This document shows, in pieces, positions 6,227-14,443 of a DNA stretch of 16,949 nt. Where the stretch lies: contig JAUYAJ010000130.1 in the NCBI GenBank assembly GCA_030693565.1, positions 1 to 16,949 on the forward strand. Reading direction: 5' to 3'. Within the stretch, counting starts at the first letter, position 1, and each line of letters begins with the position of its first letter. The notes below the pieces were generated by a model. It was given only the letters and a program-made list of their open reading frames with translations, was not told the DNA's origin and ran no database searches. Position numbers and translations under genes: made by a program. This DNA comes from Rubrivivax sp. (GTDB taxonomy: Bacteria > Pseudomonadota > Gammaproteobacteria > Burkholderiales > Burkholderiaceae_C).

Positions 6227-7573
6227 ATGAGCTTCCAGCAAGGCCTGTCCGGCATGAATGCCACCTCCAAGAACCTGGAGGTGATCGGCAACAACATCGC
6301 CAACGCCAACACCTACGGCGCCAAAGCGGCACGCGCCGAGTTCTCGGACATGTATGCCGCGTCGCTGAACGGCACTGGCGGCAGCGCCGTCGGCATCGGC
6401 ACCCAGATTGCCTCGGTGTCGCAGCAGTTCACGCAAGGCAACATCAGCGTCACCACCAGCCAGACCGATCTGGCGATCAACGGCGGCGGCTTTCTCCAGG
6501 TCGGCGCCGTTGGCGACCCCTTGGTCAAGTACACCCGCAACGGTCAGTTCAAGGTCGTGCCAGGCAAAGATGCCAACGGTGCAGACACCCGCTTCCTGGC
6601 CGACAACAATGGCCTGTACCTGTATGGCATTCCGGCGGGCCAGACCAGCCCGGGCCCGCTGCACCTGCCCACAGGATCGGCAGAGGCCAAGATCACCTCG
6701 CAGGTGTCGATGGAGATCAACCTCAAGGCCGACGAGACACCGTTCCCGTCGACCAACCGGCCGGCCTCGGTGCTCGACCTCAACAAGACAGGCGTCGACA
6801 AGACGACCCATTTCGCGACCTCGCAGATCGCCTACGACGGCAAGGGGCAGGAGACGGCGCTCACCTACTACTTCCGCAAGATCGAGGCCGGCGACAACAC
6901 CTACTACAGCGACCCGGCAACCACCGCCGACCGCGATAGCTGGGAGGTCTACGTCACCGCCAACGGCCAGGCGACGAACGATCCGATGGCGCCGGCGCTG
7001 ATCATCTCGTTCGACGCCAGGACCGGTAACAGCCCGATGTTCCAGACCGACTGGGCAGCGACGCCGACGGCGCAGGCCGGTTTGCTGACGATTCCGCGCG
7101 CTGTCGTCAACGGCAAGACCTACCAGGAAATTCCCGACATCAGCCTGCAGATGGCCGGCATGACCCAGTTCAAGGCCAGCTTCGGGGTCTCCAAGCTCAA
7201 CCAGGACGGCTATCTGTCGGGCCAGCTGACCAACTTCGTCATCGAGCCCGACGGGCAGGTCACCGCCCGCTATACCAACGGCCAGAGCAAACCCGCAGGC
7301 CAGGTGCAACTGGTGCAGTTCATCAACCCGAACGGCTTGCAGCCGCTCGGCGGCAACCTCTGGGCCAGCACGGTGATGTCGGGCAGCCCGACCGCGAACA
7401 ACCCGGGCAGCGGTGGCACCGGCAACTTGCAGCAGGGTGCGCTCGAAGAGTCCAACATCGACCTCACCGGCGAACTCGTCAAGCTGATCACCTCGCAGCG
7501 CATCTACCAGGCCAACGCCCAGACCATCAAGACCATCGACCAGGTCTTGCAGACCGTGGTCAACCTGCGCTGA
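6227..7573 (+). CDS. flgE: FlgE, flagellar hook protein
   Basis: FlgE polymerises into the curved hook that joins rod and filament. The product from ATG 6227 has 448 residues, against 403 in Salmonella; the extra length lies in the variable exposed central domain (about 150-300). The N-terminus MSFQQGLSGMNATSKNLEVI followed by GNNIANANTYGAKAARAEF is the axial signature. Its GAK, where the motif usually has GFK or GYK, is a small variation. LAINGGGFLQV begins the D1 fold, and the C-terminus LVKLITSQRIYQANAQTIKT is the conserved closing helix. The frame also opens 12 codons earlier at ATG 6191, inside flgD. I reject that start because MSFQQGLSG is the family's normal beginning. Confidence 0.97.
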   Translation: MSFQQGLSGMNATSKNLEVIGNNIANANTYGAKAARAEFSDMYAASLNGTGGSAVGIGTQIASVSQQFTQGNISVTTSQTDLAINGGGFLQVGAVGDPLVKYTRNGQFKVVPGKDANGADTRFLADNNGLYLYGIPAGQTSPGPLHLPTGSAEAKITSQVSMEINLKADETPFPSTNRPASVLDLNKTGVDKTTHFATSQIAYDGKGQETALTYYFRKIEAGDNTYYSDPATTADRDSWEVYVTANGQATNDPMAPALIISFDARTGNSPMFQTDWAATPTAQAGLLTIPRAVVNGKTYQEIPDISLQMAGMTQFKASFGVSKLNQDGYLSGQLTNFVIEPDGQVTARYTNGQSKPAGQVQLVQFINPNGLQPLGGNLWASTVMSGSPTANNPGSGGTGNLQQGALEESNIDLTGELVKLITSQRIYQANAQTIKTIDQVLQTVVNLR

Positions 7574-7601
7574 TCGCGCGCCTGCCCCCAAAGGAAACTG
7601 A

Positions 7602-8327
7602 ATGGACCGCCTCGTCTACCTGTCGATGGCCGGCGCCAAGGCGGCATTGCAGCGCCAGGACGTGCTGGCCAACAACCTCGCCAATGCGTCGACGACCGGC
7701 TTTCGCGCCGAGATGGCGGCGTTCCGCGCGGTGCCGGTGCAAGGCGAGGGCGCCAGCACCCGCGTCTTTGCGCTGGAGTCGACGATTGGCTACAACAGCC
7801 AGTCGGGCCCGGTCCAGACCACCGGGCGCTCGCTCGACGTCGCCGTCAAAGGCAATGGCTGGCTGGCGGTGCAAGCGCTCGACGGCACCGAGGCTTACAC
7901 CAAGGCCGGCGCGCTCGAGGTCAGCCCCGAGGGCGTGCTGGTCAGCCTGACCGGCCTGCCGGTGCTGGGCGACGGCGGGCCGATCACGATCCCGACCAAC
8001 GCGGCGGTCGAGATCGCCGCCGACGGCACCATCACCACCACGGTCGGCAACGGCCGGCCGCAAGGCGCTGGCAAGCTCAAGCTGGTGACGCCGGAAGACA
8101 AGCTGCTGCGCGGCGTGGATGGGCTGTTCCGCGGCGCCGACGGTGACCTGCCGGCCGACCCCACGGCCAGGGTCCAGGGCGGCGCGCTCGAAGGCAGCAA
8201 CGTCAGCCCGGTCGAGACCATGGTCGCAATGATTGCCGCCGCGCGTCAGTTCGAGCAGCAGATGAAGATGCTGCAAAGCGCCGAGCAGAAAGAGCAGGCG
8301 GCAGCCAAGCTGCTGGCGCCTCAGTAA
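7602..8327 (+). CDS. flgF: FlgF, proximal rod protein
   Basis: FlgF is a rod subunit above FlgB and FlgC. The 241 residues are close to the usual 250. The N-terminus MDRLVYLSMAGAKAALQRQD is typical of FlgF, followed by LANNLANASTTGFRAEMAAF, the axial signature. LDVAVKGNGWLAVQ (about 75-88) marks the conserved core strand, and the C-terminus VSPVETMVAMIAAARQFEQQ (about 203-222) is the closing helix. AAGGAAA lies a few bases before the ATG as a ribosome binding site. The gap to the next gene, flgG, is the largest inside this operon (141 bases) and holds hairpins described separately. Confidence 0.96.
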   Translation: MDRLVYLSMAGAKAALQRQDVLANNLANASTTGFRAEMAAFRAVPVQGEGASTRVFALESTIGYNSQSGPVQTTGRSLDVAVKGNGWLAVQALDGTEAYTKAGALEVSPEGVLVSLTGLPVLGDGGPITIPTNAAVEIAADGTITTTVGNGRPQGAGKLKLVTPEDKLLRGVDGLFRGADGDLPADPTARVQGGALEGSNVSPVETMVAMIAAARQFEQQMKMLQSAEQKEQAAAKLLAPQ

Positions 8328-8329
8328 CG

Positions 8330-8345
8330 GGCGCCGCCAGGCGCC
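8330..8345 (+). other. Short GC hairpin just after flgF
   Basis: GGCGCC, GCCA, GGCGCC can fold into a 6-bp stem with a 4-base loop, extendable by a GU and a CG pair on the outside. It begins 3 bases after the flgF stop codon and has no U tract, so on its own it does not look like an intrinsic terminator. It could protect the 3' end of an upstream message. Confidence 0.4.
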
Positions 8346-8384
8346 TGGGCAGCGACAGCGCCGGCGCCGCTGGTCAGCGCCGAT

Positions 8385-8408
8385 AAAGGGGCCGAAGCGG
8401 CCTCTTTT
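8385..8408 (+). terminator. Terminator-like hairpin between flgF and flgG
   Basis: AAAGGGGCCG (8385-8394) pairs with CGGCCTCTTT (8398-8407) around the loop AAG, giving 10 pairs with one GU, and the stem runs into TTTT. The shape is that of an intrinsic terminator with a short U tract; the A tract on the other side would let it work in both directions. The strength is uncertain because only four T residues follow. It sits in the middle of the flg gene run, so it may lower the expression of flgG onwards or mark the end of a separate transcript. Confidence 0.6.
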
Positions 8409-8468
8409 CACAGGGTCACCGGGCTCAAGTTCGGGCGAACATCGGTTTCTTCCTCGAAGGACAAGCCC

Positions 8469-9251
8469 ATGATCCGCTCCCTGTGGATAGCCAAGACCGG
8501 CATGGAGGGCCAGCAGATCAAGCTGGACTCGATCTCCAACAACCTCGCCAACGTCGGTACCAACGGCTTCAAGCGTGGCGGCGTCGTGTTCGAGGATCTG
8601 ATGTATCAGAACCTGCGCCAGGCTGGCGCCAACACGGCCGAGACGGCGACGCTGCCGACCGGTCTGCAAGTCGGCCTGGGTGTGCGCGCCGCCGGCACGA
8701 CGCGCAACTTCGGCCAGGGCAGCTTGCAGCAGACCGGCAACAACCTGGACGTCGCAGTCAAGGGCAACGGCTTTTTCCCGATCCAGATGCCCGATGGCAG
8801 CACCGGCTACACCCGCGACGGCGCTTTCCAGGTCGACGCCACTGGCCAGATGGTCACCAACAGCGGCTACACGGTGCAGCCCGGCATCACGATTCCGACC
8901 AACGCGCTGAGCGTCACGATCGCCGCCGATGGCACGGTCAGTGTCACCGTGCCCGGCCAGGCGGCGCCGCAAGTCCAGGGCCAGCTCCAGCTCGCCAGCT
9001 TCGCCAATCCCGCCGGCCTGGAGCCGCGCGGCCAGAACCTCTACACCGAGACCGCGGCCTCGGGCGCGCCCAACACCGGTGCACCGGGCGCCAACGGACT
9101 GGGCGGTCTGCAACAGGGTTTCGTCGAAGGGAGCAACGTCAACGTGGTCGAGGAACTGGTGTCGATGATCGCCACCCAGCGCGCCTACGAACTGAGCTCC
9201 AAAGCCATCCAGACCTCGGACCAGATGCTGCAAAAGCTCGCTCAACTTTGA
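8469..9251 (+). CDS. flgG: FlgG, distal rod protein
   Basis: FlgG forms the distal rod that passes through the P and L rings. The 260 residues exactly match the common family length. The N-terminus MIRSLWIAKTGMEGQQIKLD followed by SISNNLANVGTNGFKRGGVV is the strongly conserved FlgG signature, FEDLMYQNLRQ is the FlgG-specific segment that stiffens the rod relative to the hook, and the C-terminus NVVEELVSMIATQRAYELSS closes the fold. An AAGGA ribosome binding site (8457-8461) lies 7 bases before the ATG. After flgG the genes follow closely: flgH starts 11 bases beyond the stop. Its own promoter is possible given the upstream terminator-like hairpin, but I could not find a full one. Confidence 0.98.
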   Translation: MIRSLWIAKTGMEGQQIKLDSISNNLANVGTNGFKRGGVVFEDLMYQNLRQAGANTAETATLPTGLQVGLGVRAAGTTRNFGQGSLQQTGNNLDVAVKGNGFFPIQMPDGSTGYTRDGAFQVDATGQMVTNSGYTVQPGITIPTNALSVTIAADGTVSVTVPGQAAPQVQGQLQLASFANPAGLEPRGQNLYTETAASGAPNTGAPGANGLGGLQQGFVEGSNVNVVEELVSMIATQRAYELSSKAIQTSDQMLQKLAQL

Positions 9252-9262
9252 ATCCCCAGACG

Positions 9263-9934
9263 ATGAAGACCGCCTTGATCCTGATCGCCCTGGCCGCCGG
9301 CCTGAGCGGCTGCGCGATGCTCTACCCGCGCGTCGACGTCGCCGAGACCACGCCGGTCCGGCCAGCGGCGATGACGGAGCTGCCGCAAGCCAACGGCGCC
9401 ATCTTCCAGGCTGCCAACTACCGGCCACTGTTCGAGGATCACCGCGCCCGGCTGGCCGGCGACACCTTGACGGTGACCATCGTCGAAAAGGTCAGCGCCA
9501 GCCAGTCGTCGACCAGCTCGATCGACAAGAAAGGCAGCTTGTCGGCCAGCGTCAGCGCTTTGCCCGGTGTGTCAGCCGGCTCGTTCAATCTCGGCCGTGC
9601 CAAGGCCGATGGCACCTCAGCCAACACCTTTGCCGGCAAGGGCGCCACCGAAAGCAGCAACGACTTTTCCGGCACCATCACCGTCGTCGTGCGCCAGGTG
9701 CTGCCCAACGGCCACTTGCTGATCGCCGGCGAGAAGCAGATTGGCGTCAACGCCAACGTCGACGTGCTGCGATTTTCCGGCCAGGTCGACCCGCGCTCGA
9801 TCCAGCCCGGCAACAAGGTGCCCAGCGCGCAGATCGCCAACGTGCGCGTCGAGCATCGCGGGCGCGGTGCCCAGGCCGACGCGCAAGCGGTCGGCTGGCT
9901 GTCGCGTGTCTTCCTCAGCGTTCTGCCCATCTGA
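9263..9934 (+). CDS. flgH: FlgH, L-ring lipoprotein
   Basis: FlgH forms the outer-membrane L ring, the bushing for the rod. The product from ATG 9263 has 223 residues (Salmonella 232). It starts with a lipoprotein signal peptide: Lys2, a hydrophobic core, and the lipobox LSGC with the lipidated Cys17. The mature part has conserved L-ring sequences: ANYRPLFEDHRARLAGDTLT (about 53-72), VTIVEKVSASQSS, and near the C-terminus LPNGHLLIAGEKQIGVN and FSGQVDPRSIQPGNKVPSAQ. The end, AVGWLSRVFLSVLPI, is amphipathic as usual. The same frame is open far upstream across flgG, but a lipobox near residue 17 fixes this start. flgI starts 3 bases after the stop. Confidence 0.97.
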   Translation: MKTALILIALAAGLSGCAMLYPRVDVAETTPVRPAAMTELPQANGAIFQAANYRPLFEDHRARLAGDTLTVTIVEKVSASQSSTSSIDKKGSLSASVSALPGVSAGSFNLGRAKADGTSANTFAGKGATESSNDFSGTITVVVRQVLPNGHLLIAGEKQIGVNANVDVLRFSGQVDPRSIQPGNKVPSAQIANVRVEHRGRGAQADAQAVGWLSRVFLSVLPI

Positions 9935-9937
9935 ACC

Positions 9938-11071
9938 ATGACGCCCACCCCTGACCGTCTCGTGCGCTGGGTCATCAGCCTGGCCTTTGTCGCTGCCAGC
10001 AGCGCGCTCTGGTGGCCGCACCCCGCAGCGGCCGCGCGCATCAAGGAAGTGGCCTCGGTGCAAGGCGTGCGCAGCAACCCGCTGGTGGGCTACGGCCTGG
10101 TGGTCGGTCTTGACGGCACCGGTGACCAGACCACGCAAGCCCCGTTCACGGCCCAGAGCCTGAATGCGATGCTGCAGCAGATGGGCGTGACCGTGCCGGC
10201 TGGCACGGCGATGCAGCTGCGCAACGTCGCCGCCGTCATGGTCACGGCGCAGTTGCCGCCCTTTGCCCAGCCCGGCCAGCCGCTGGACATCAACGTGTCC
10301 TCGGTCGGCAATGCCAAGAGCTTGCGCGGCGGCACCTTGATCGCCACCCCGTTGAAAGGCGCCGACGGTCAGATCTACGCGCTGGCCCAGGGCAACCTGA
10401 TCGTCGGCGGCGCCGGCGCTTCGGCGGGCGGCTCCAAGGTGCAGATCAACCATTTGGCGGCCGGCCGCATCCCCGACGGCGCCACTGTCGAGCGTTCGGT
10501 GCCGACGCCGCTGCTGCACGGCGAGACGATTCAGCTCGATCTCAATGCCGCCGACTTCCACACCGCGCGCAACGTGGCTGCCGCCATCAACAGCGCCAAA
10601 GGCCCGGGCACGGCCGCAGCGCTGGACGGGCGCACCGTGCGCGTGCGCGTTCCGGTGGGCAGTGATGACCGCGTCGGCTTCCTGGCCGACATCGAGAACC
10701 TGCCGCTGGAGCGCGCCAAGCCGGCTGCTCGCATCGTGTTCAATGCGCGCACCGGCTCGGTGGTGATCAACGACGCCGTGACCATCGGCGCCTGTGCGGT
10801 TGCCCATGGCAGCCTGTCGGTGACCATCAGCTCGACACCGGTGATCAGCCAGCCCGGCCCGCTGTCCCAGGGGCAGACCGTGGTCAGCGAGAAGACCGAC
10901 ATCGCGGTGACCCAGCAGGGCGGGGCGCTGATCCAGATGCCGGCCGGCACGCGTTTGACCGACGTCGTCAAGGCGCTCAACGCGCTGGGCGCGACGCCGA
11001 TGGACTTGCTGGCCATCCTGCAAGCGATGAAGACCGCCGGCGCGCTCAACGCCGAGCTCGAAGTGATCTGA
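9938..11071 (+). CDS. flgI: FlgI, P-ring protein
   Basis: FlgI forms the periplasmic P ring attached to peptidoglycan, assembled with the help of FlgA. The 377-residue precursor (Salmonella 365) has a Sec signal peptide: Arg7 and Arg10, hydrophobic VISLAFVAASSALWW, and cleavage near AAA-A-R (about 32-33), leaving a mature start RIKEVASVQGVRSNPLVGYG, which is the classic FlgI N-terminus. LVVGLDGTGDQT, LRNVAAVMVTAQLPPFAQPG and a C-terminal LTDVVKALNALGATPMDLLA are all family blocks. It lies 3 bases after flgH, which suggests translational coupling, and 38 bases before flgJ. Confidence 0.98.
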   Translation: MTPTPDRLVRWVISLAFVAASSALWWPHPAAAARIKEVASVQGVRSNPLVGYGLVVGLDGTGDQTTQAPFTAQSLNAMLQQMGVTVPAGTAMQLRNVAAVMVTAQLPPFAQPGQPLDINVSSVGNAKSLRGGTLIATPLKGADGQIYALAQGNLIVGGAGASAGGSKVQINHLAAGRIPDGATVERSVPTPLLHGETIQLDLNAADFHTARNVAAAINSAKGPGTAAALDGRTVRVRVPVGSDDRVGFLADIENLPLERAKPAARIVFNARTGSVVINDAVTIGACAVAHGSLSVTISSTPVISQPGPLSQGQTVVSEKTDIAVTQQGGALIQMPAGTRLTDVVKALNALGATPMDLLAILQAMKTAGALNAELEVI

Positions 11072-11109
11072 CCGTGGACTTGCTCCGCACCGACCGAGGC
11101 TGACACCGC

Positions 11110-11988
11110 ATGGCCGCGATCCCCCATCTGAACCCTGGCAGTACCGGCCTGGCTGTCGACACACGTTCGCTGGACAGCTTGCGCTCGCGCGCCGCCAGCG
11201 ACCCCAAGGCGGCGGTGCGTGAAGTTGCCAAGCAGTTCGAATCGCTGTTCATGAACGAATTGATGAAGACGATGCGGGCCTCGACGATGTCGTCTGGCAT
11301 GCTCGACAACGGTGGCAGCCAGCTCGGCACCGAAATGCTCGACACCCAGTTCGCCACCAAGCTGACCGGGCTGCCGGGCGGCCTGTCTGACGCCATCGCC
11401 CGCCACCTTGAGCGCCAGATGGGCATGTCGCCGGGCCCGATCCCGGTCACCCGATCGGCCAACAACACGCCGGCGCCGCTGGAGGCCACGCCCAAGCCCG
11501 TCAAGCTGCCGCAGGTCGGCGCCGCCGGCTTCGTCCAGCAGCACCAGGCCGCCGCCGACCGCGCCGAAGCCCAGACCGGCATCCCGGCCGCCTTCATGGT
11601 GGCCCAGGCCGCGCACGAGACCGGCTGGGGCCGCAAAGAGATCCGCCATGCCGACGGTGCGCCGTCGTTCAACCTCTTCGGCATCAAGGCCGGCGCCAAC
11701 TGGCAAGGCCCGGTGGCCGAGATCACGACCACCGAATACGTCGGTGGCCAGGCGCAGAAGGTGGTGGCCAAGTTCCGCGCCTATGGCAGCTATGCCGAGT
11801 CGTTCGCCGACTACGCCAAGCTGATGAAAGACAGCCCGCGCTACCGCGAGACGGTGGCGCAGGCCAAGGACGCCAGCAGCTTCGCCCAAGGTCTGCAACG
11901 CGCGGGCTACGCCACCGATCCGGCCTATGCCGACAAGCTGACCCGCGTCATCAACACCACGCTGCGCCTGCAGCGAACCCTGACCTGA
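11110..11988 (+). CDS. flgJ: FlgJ, rod cap with C-terminal muramidase
   Basis: FlgJ caps the growing rod and cuts a hole in the peptidoglycan for it. The 292-residue protein has both halves. The rod-binding domain covers about 32-95 (VREVAKQFESLFMNELMKTM, then GTEMLDTQFATKL). A Pro/Ala/Thr linker follows (about 108-135), and then a glucosaminidase/lysozyme-like domain (about 138-292) with AAHETGWGRKEI, where Glu170 is the likely catalytic acid, then PSFNLFGIKAGANWQG and the EITTTEYVGGQAQKVVAKFR stretch. The two-domain form is usual in beta- and gammaproteobacteria; many other groups lack the enzyme half. The ATG follows GAGG at a rather long spacing. flgK starts 11 bases after the stop. Confidence 0.97.
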   Translation: MAAIPHLNPGSTGLAVDTRSLDSLRSRAASDPKAAVREVAKQFESLFMNELMKTMRASTMSSGMLDNGGSQLGTEMLDTQFATKLTGLPGGLSDAIARHLERQMGMSPGPIPVTRSANNTPAPLEATPKPVKLPQVGAAGFVQQHQAAADRAEAQTGIPAAFMVAQAAHETGWGRKEIRHADGAPSFNLFGIKAGANWQGPVAEITTTEYVGGQAQKVVAKFRAYGSYAESFADYAKLMKDSPRYRETVAQAKDASSFAQGLQRAGYATDPAYADKLTRVINTTLRLQRTLT

Positions 11989-11999
11989 GGGGCTGAACC

Positions 12000-13430
12000 A
12001 TGAGCGGATCGCCATTGATGTCGATGGGGGTGCGGACGATGTTCGCGGCCTCGGCCGCGCTGCAGACGACCGGCCACAACATCGCCAACGCCAACGTCGC
12101 AGGCTACTCGCGCCAGACCGTCGAGCTGGCCACCAGCAAGGGCCATTTCAGCGGCGCCGGCTTCATGGGCAAGGGCGCGGACATCGTCAGCGTCAACCGC
12201 AACTACAACGAGCACCTGGTCAGGGACGCTGCCACCACGGCATCGCAGTCGGCATTCGACAATGCCCGTTACGAGCAGCTCGCCGCCCTCGAAGGCGTGT
12301 TCCCGATGGGCGAGGCGGGCCTGAGTCACGCGGCCAGCCAGCTCTTCGGTGCGATGTCGGACCTGGCGAGCCGGCCACATGACATCCCCTCGCGCCAGGT
12401 CGTGCTGTCCCGTGCCAACGAGCTGGCGTCGCGCTTCAATGCCGCCAACAGCAAACTGGACGACCAACAAAGGGGCGTCACCAGCGACCTCAAGGTCAGC
12501 ATCGGCCAGGTCAACGAGTTGTCGCGACGCATCGCCGCCTTGAACCAGCAGGTGGCCGCCGTGCGCGGATCGGGCCACACGCCCAACGACTTGATGGACC
12601 AGCGCGATCAGCTCATTCAGCGCCTGAGCGCCCTGGTGCCGGTGACCACGATCGAGGCCAGTGACGGTTCGCTGTCGGTGTTCCTGGGTGGTGCCCAGAC
12701 CCTGGTTCTGAGCAACCAGTCGGAGGTGCTGTCGGTCGGTGTCGACGCCAATGACGGCCAGCGCTCGACGATCATGATCGGCACCGGCACCGACCAACGC
12801 CAGATCTCCTCCGAGGACAGCCTGTACAGCGGCTCGATCGGCGGCTTGCTGCGCTTCCAGAACGTCGATCTGGTGCGCGCCCGCGACATGTTGAACGGCC
12901 TGGCCACCGCCGTGGCCACGCAGATCAACGATGTGCACACTGCCGGCCTGGATCTGGACGGCAATGCGGGCGGGCCGCTGTTCGCCGGTCGCGCCGCGGC
13001 CTCGATCAACGCCGGCAATCTGATGCTCATGATCAGCGACCCGCGTCAACTGGCGGCCGCTGCCGACGAGGGTGGTCAGATCATCGACAACGCCAACGCG
13101 CTCAAGTTGGCGGCGTTGCGCGATCTGGCCTTCGTGCCCGGCAGTGTGCTGGGCGAGGCATCGTTGACCTCGGTCTACCGTTTCACCGACGCCTATGGCG
13201 CGGCAATGGCCGACATTGGCGTGCGCGTCCAGGGCGCGCGCACCGCAACCGAGATCTCCGGCGGCATTGCCAGCGCCGCCGCCGAGCGCCGCTCTTCGGC
13301 GTCTGGCGTCAACCTGGACGAAGAAGCGGCACGTCTGATCCACTATCAGCAGAGCTATCAGGCTGCGGCCAAGATGCTGCAGATCGCGCAAAGCGTCTTC
13401 GACACCTTGCTGCAGACGGCTGGCCGCTGA
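12000..13430 (+). CDS. flgK: FlgK, first hook-filament junction protein
   Basis: FlgK (HAP1) joins hook to filament together with FlgL and is exported with the help of FlgN. The N-terminus has MGVRTMFAASAALQTTGHN, then IANANVAGYSRQTVELATSK (about 28-47), the axial signature in its FlgK form. The middle has DLMDQRDQLIQRLSALVPVT (about 199-218), characteristic of FlgK, and the C-terminus SGVNLDEEAARLIHYQQSYQ followed by AAAKMLQIAQSVFDTLLQ is the conserved closing helix. At 476 residues it is shorter than the Salmonella protein (553). The reduction most likely falls in the variable outer domain between about 280 and 400, and both polymerising ends are complete. The start ATG follows flgJ by 11 bases. 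Confidence 0.97.
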   Translation: MSGSPLMSMGVRTMFAASAALQTTGHNIANANVAGYSRQTVELATSKGHFSGAGFMGKGADIVSVNRNYNEHLVRDAATTASQSAFDNARYEQLAALEGVFPMGEAGLSHAASQLFGAMSDLASRPHDIPSRQVVLSRANELASRFNAANSKLDDQQRGVTSDLKVSIGQVNELSRRIAALNQQVAAVRGSGHTPNDLMDQRDQLIQRLSALVPVTTIEASDGSLSVFLGGAQTLVLSNQSEVLSVGVDANDGQRSTIMIGTGTDQRQISSEDSLYSGSIGGLLRFQNVDLVRARDMLNGLATAVATQINDVHTAGLDLDGNAGGPLFAGRAAASINAGNLMLMISDPRQLAAAADEGGQIIDNANALKLAALRDLAFVPGSVLGEASLTSVYRFTDAYGAAMADIGVRVQGARTATEISGGIASAAAERRSSASGVNLDEEAARLIHYQQSYQAAAKMLQIAQSVFDTLLQTAGR

Positions 13431-13463
13431 CGGTCAGCGCTGGACTGAACGAGGACTACCCCC

Positions 13464-14396
13464 ATGAGCCTGAGAACCTCCACGCTGGCCTCGCACGAGT
13501 CCGGACTGACCAACCTGCAGGCGCGCCAGCGCGAGATGGCTTCGGCGCAAGATCGGCTGACCAGCGGCAAACGCGTCCAGCGCGCCAGCGACGATCCGAC
13601 CGCCGCGGCGCGCGCCGAGCGCGCTTTGGTGACGCTGTCGCGCACCGAGTCCGACATGCGGGCGCTGGAAGCGAGCCAGAACGCGATGACGCTCACCGAA
13701 CAAGCGCTGGGCGATGCCGGCGAATTGCTGCAGCAAGGGCGCGAGGTGATGGTGGCGGCGGGCAACGCGTCGTACTCGGCGGGCGAGCGCAAGGCGCTTG
13801 CGGTCCGGCTCGACGGCATCCGCACCCAGCTGCTGGCGATCGCCAACCGCACCGACGAGACCGGCAACTACCTGTTCTTCCCGTCCTGGTCCGGCCCCGG
13901 CGTGCCCATGGTCGACGGCGGCCCGGGCGTGGGCGTCAGCACCAGCGCCGGCGCCAGCACCGAGCGGCTGACCGCGGCCCGCGAGCAGATGCCGATCAAC
14001 GTCGACGGCCGCGCCGCCTGGCGGGTCGACCCCGGCACCGGCGAGAGCGCCTTGTTCAAGGGCCTGGACGACGCGGTGGCCGAACTCAAGTCCGACACGC
14101 CGTCGCTGACGCCGACGCAGATTGCCGCCGCGGGTCTGACGTCGGCAGACGAGTCGTTCACGACGCTGAACCTGCTGCGCGCCCGTGTCGGCGAGCTGCT
14201 CAACCGCGGTGACGCCATCGGTGGCCGGCTGGCCGATCTGCGCTTGTTCGCCCAGACCGAACGTTCGAGTGCCGAGGACCTGGACATGGTGCAGGCGATC
14301 TCGGAGTTCCAGGGCCGGCAAACGAGCTACGATGCGGCGTTGAAGACTTATTCGATGGTGCAGCGCATGTCGCTGTTCGACTACATCAAGACCTGA
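13464..14396 (+). CDS. flgL: FlgL, second hook-filament junction protein
   Basis: FlgL (HAP3) connects FlgK to flagellin and is another FlgN client. It has 310 residues (Salmonella 317). The N-terminal flagellin-like helix carries QREMASAQDRLTSGKRVQRA followed by SDDPTAAARAERAL (about 22-55), and NRTDETGNYLFFPSWSG marks the start of the outer domain. The C-terminal helix AISEFQGRQTSYDAALKTYS followed by MVQRMSLFDYI ends as in the family. GAGGA lies ahead of the ATG as a ribosome binding site. It follows flgK by 33 bases and closes the flagellar structural genes of this operon. A small hairpin follows the stop, and the next gene starts about 47 bases on. Confidence 0.97.
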   Translation: MSLRTSTLASHESGLTNLQARQREMASAQDRLTSGKRVQRASDDPTAAARAERALVTLSRTESDMRALEASQNAMTLTEQALGDAGELLQQGREVMVAAGNASYSAGERKALAVRLDGIRTQLLAIANRTDETGNYLFFPSWSGPGVPMVDGGPGVGVSTSAGASTERLTAAREQMPINVDGRAAWRVDPGTGESALFKGLDDAVAELKSDTPSLTPTQIAAAGLTSADESFTTLNLLRARVGELLNRGDAIGGRLADLRLFAQTERSSAEDLDMVQAISEFQGRQTSYDAALKTYSMVQRMSLFDYIKT

Positions 14397-14413
14397 CGCC
14401 GGCGAGTCCGGCG
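14397..14413 (+). other. GC hairpin after flgL
   Basis: CGCCGG, CGAGT, CCGGCG directly after the flgL stop folds into a perfect 6-bp stem with a 5-base loop. No U tract follows, so it is not a standard intrinsic terminator. It could slow polymerase, protect the flagellar message end, or mean nothing in such GC-rich DNA. Confidence 0.35.
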
Positions 14414-14443
14414 CGGGCCCTGGCCCCGACCGCATTGAGCCGC

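Noticed and set aside
6209..7591. A 460-codon open frame antisense to the whole of flgE
   Set aside because: It mirrors the coding frame of flgE, as is common in GC-rich DNA. Its translation shows no recognisable domain, while the plus-strand frame is a clear hook protein.
7560..9428. A 622-codon minus-strand frame across flgF, flgG and the start of flgH
   Set aside because: It is an antisense shadow of three well-supported genes, rich in Arg, Gly and Ala with no domain pattern.
9617..11164. A 515-codon minus-strand frame opposite flgH and flgI
   Set aside because: It is a shadow of strongly conserved ring protein genes; no domain seen.
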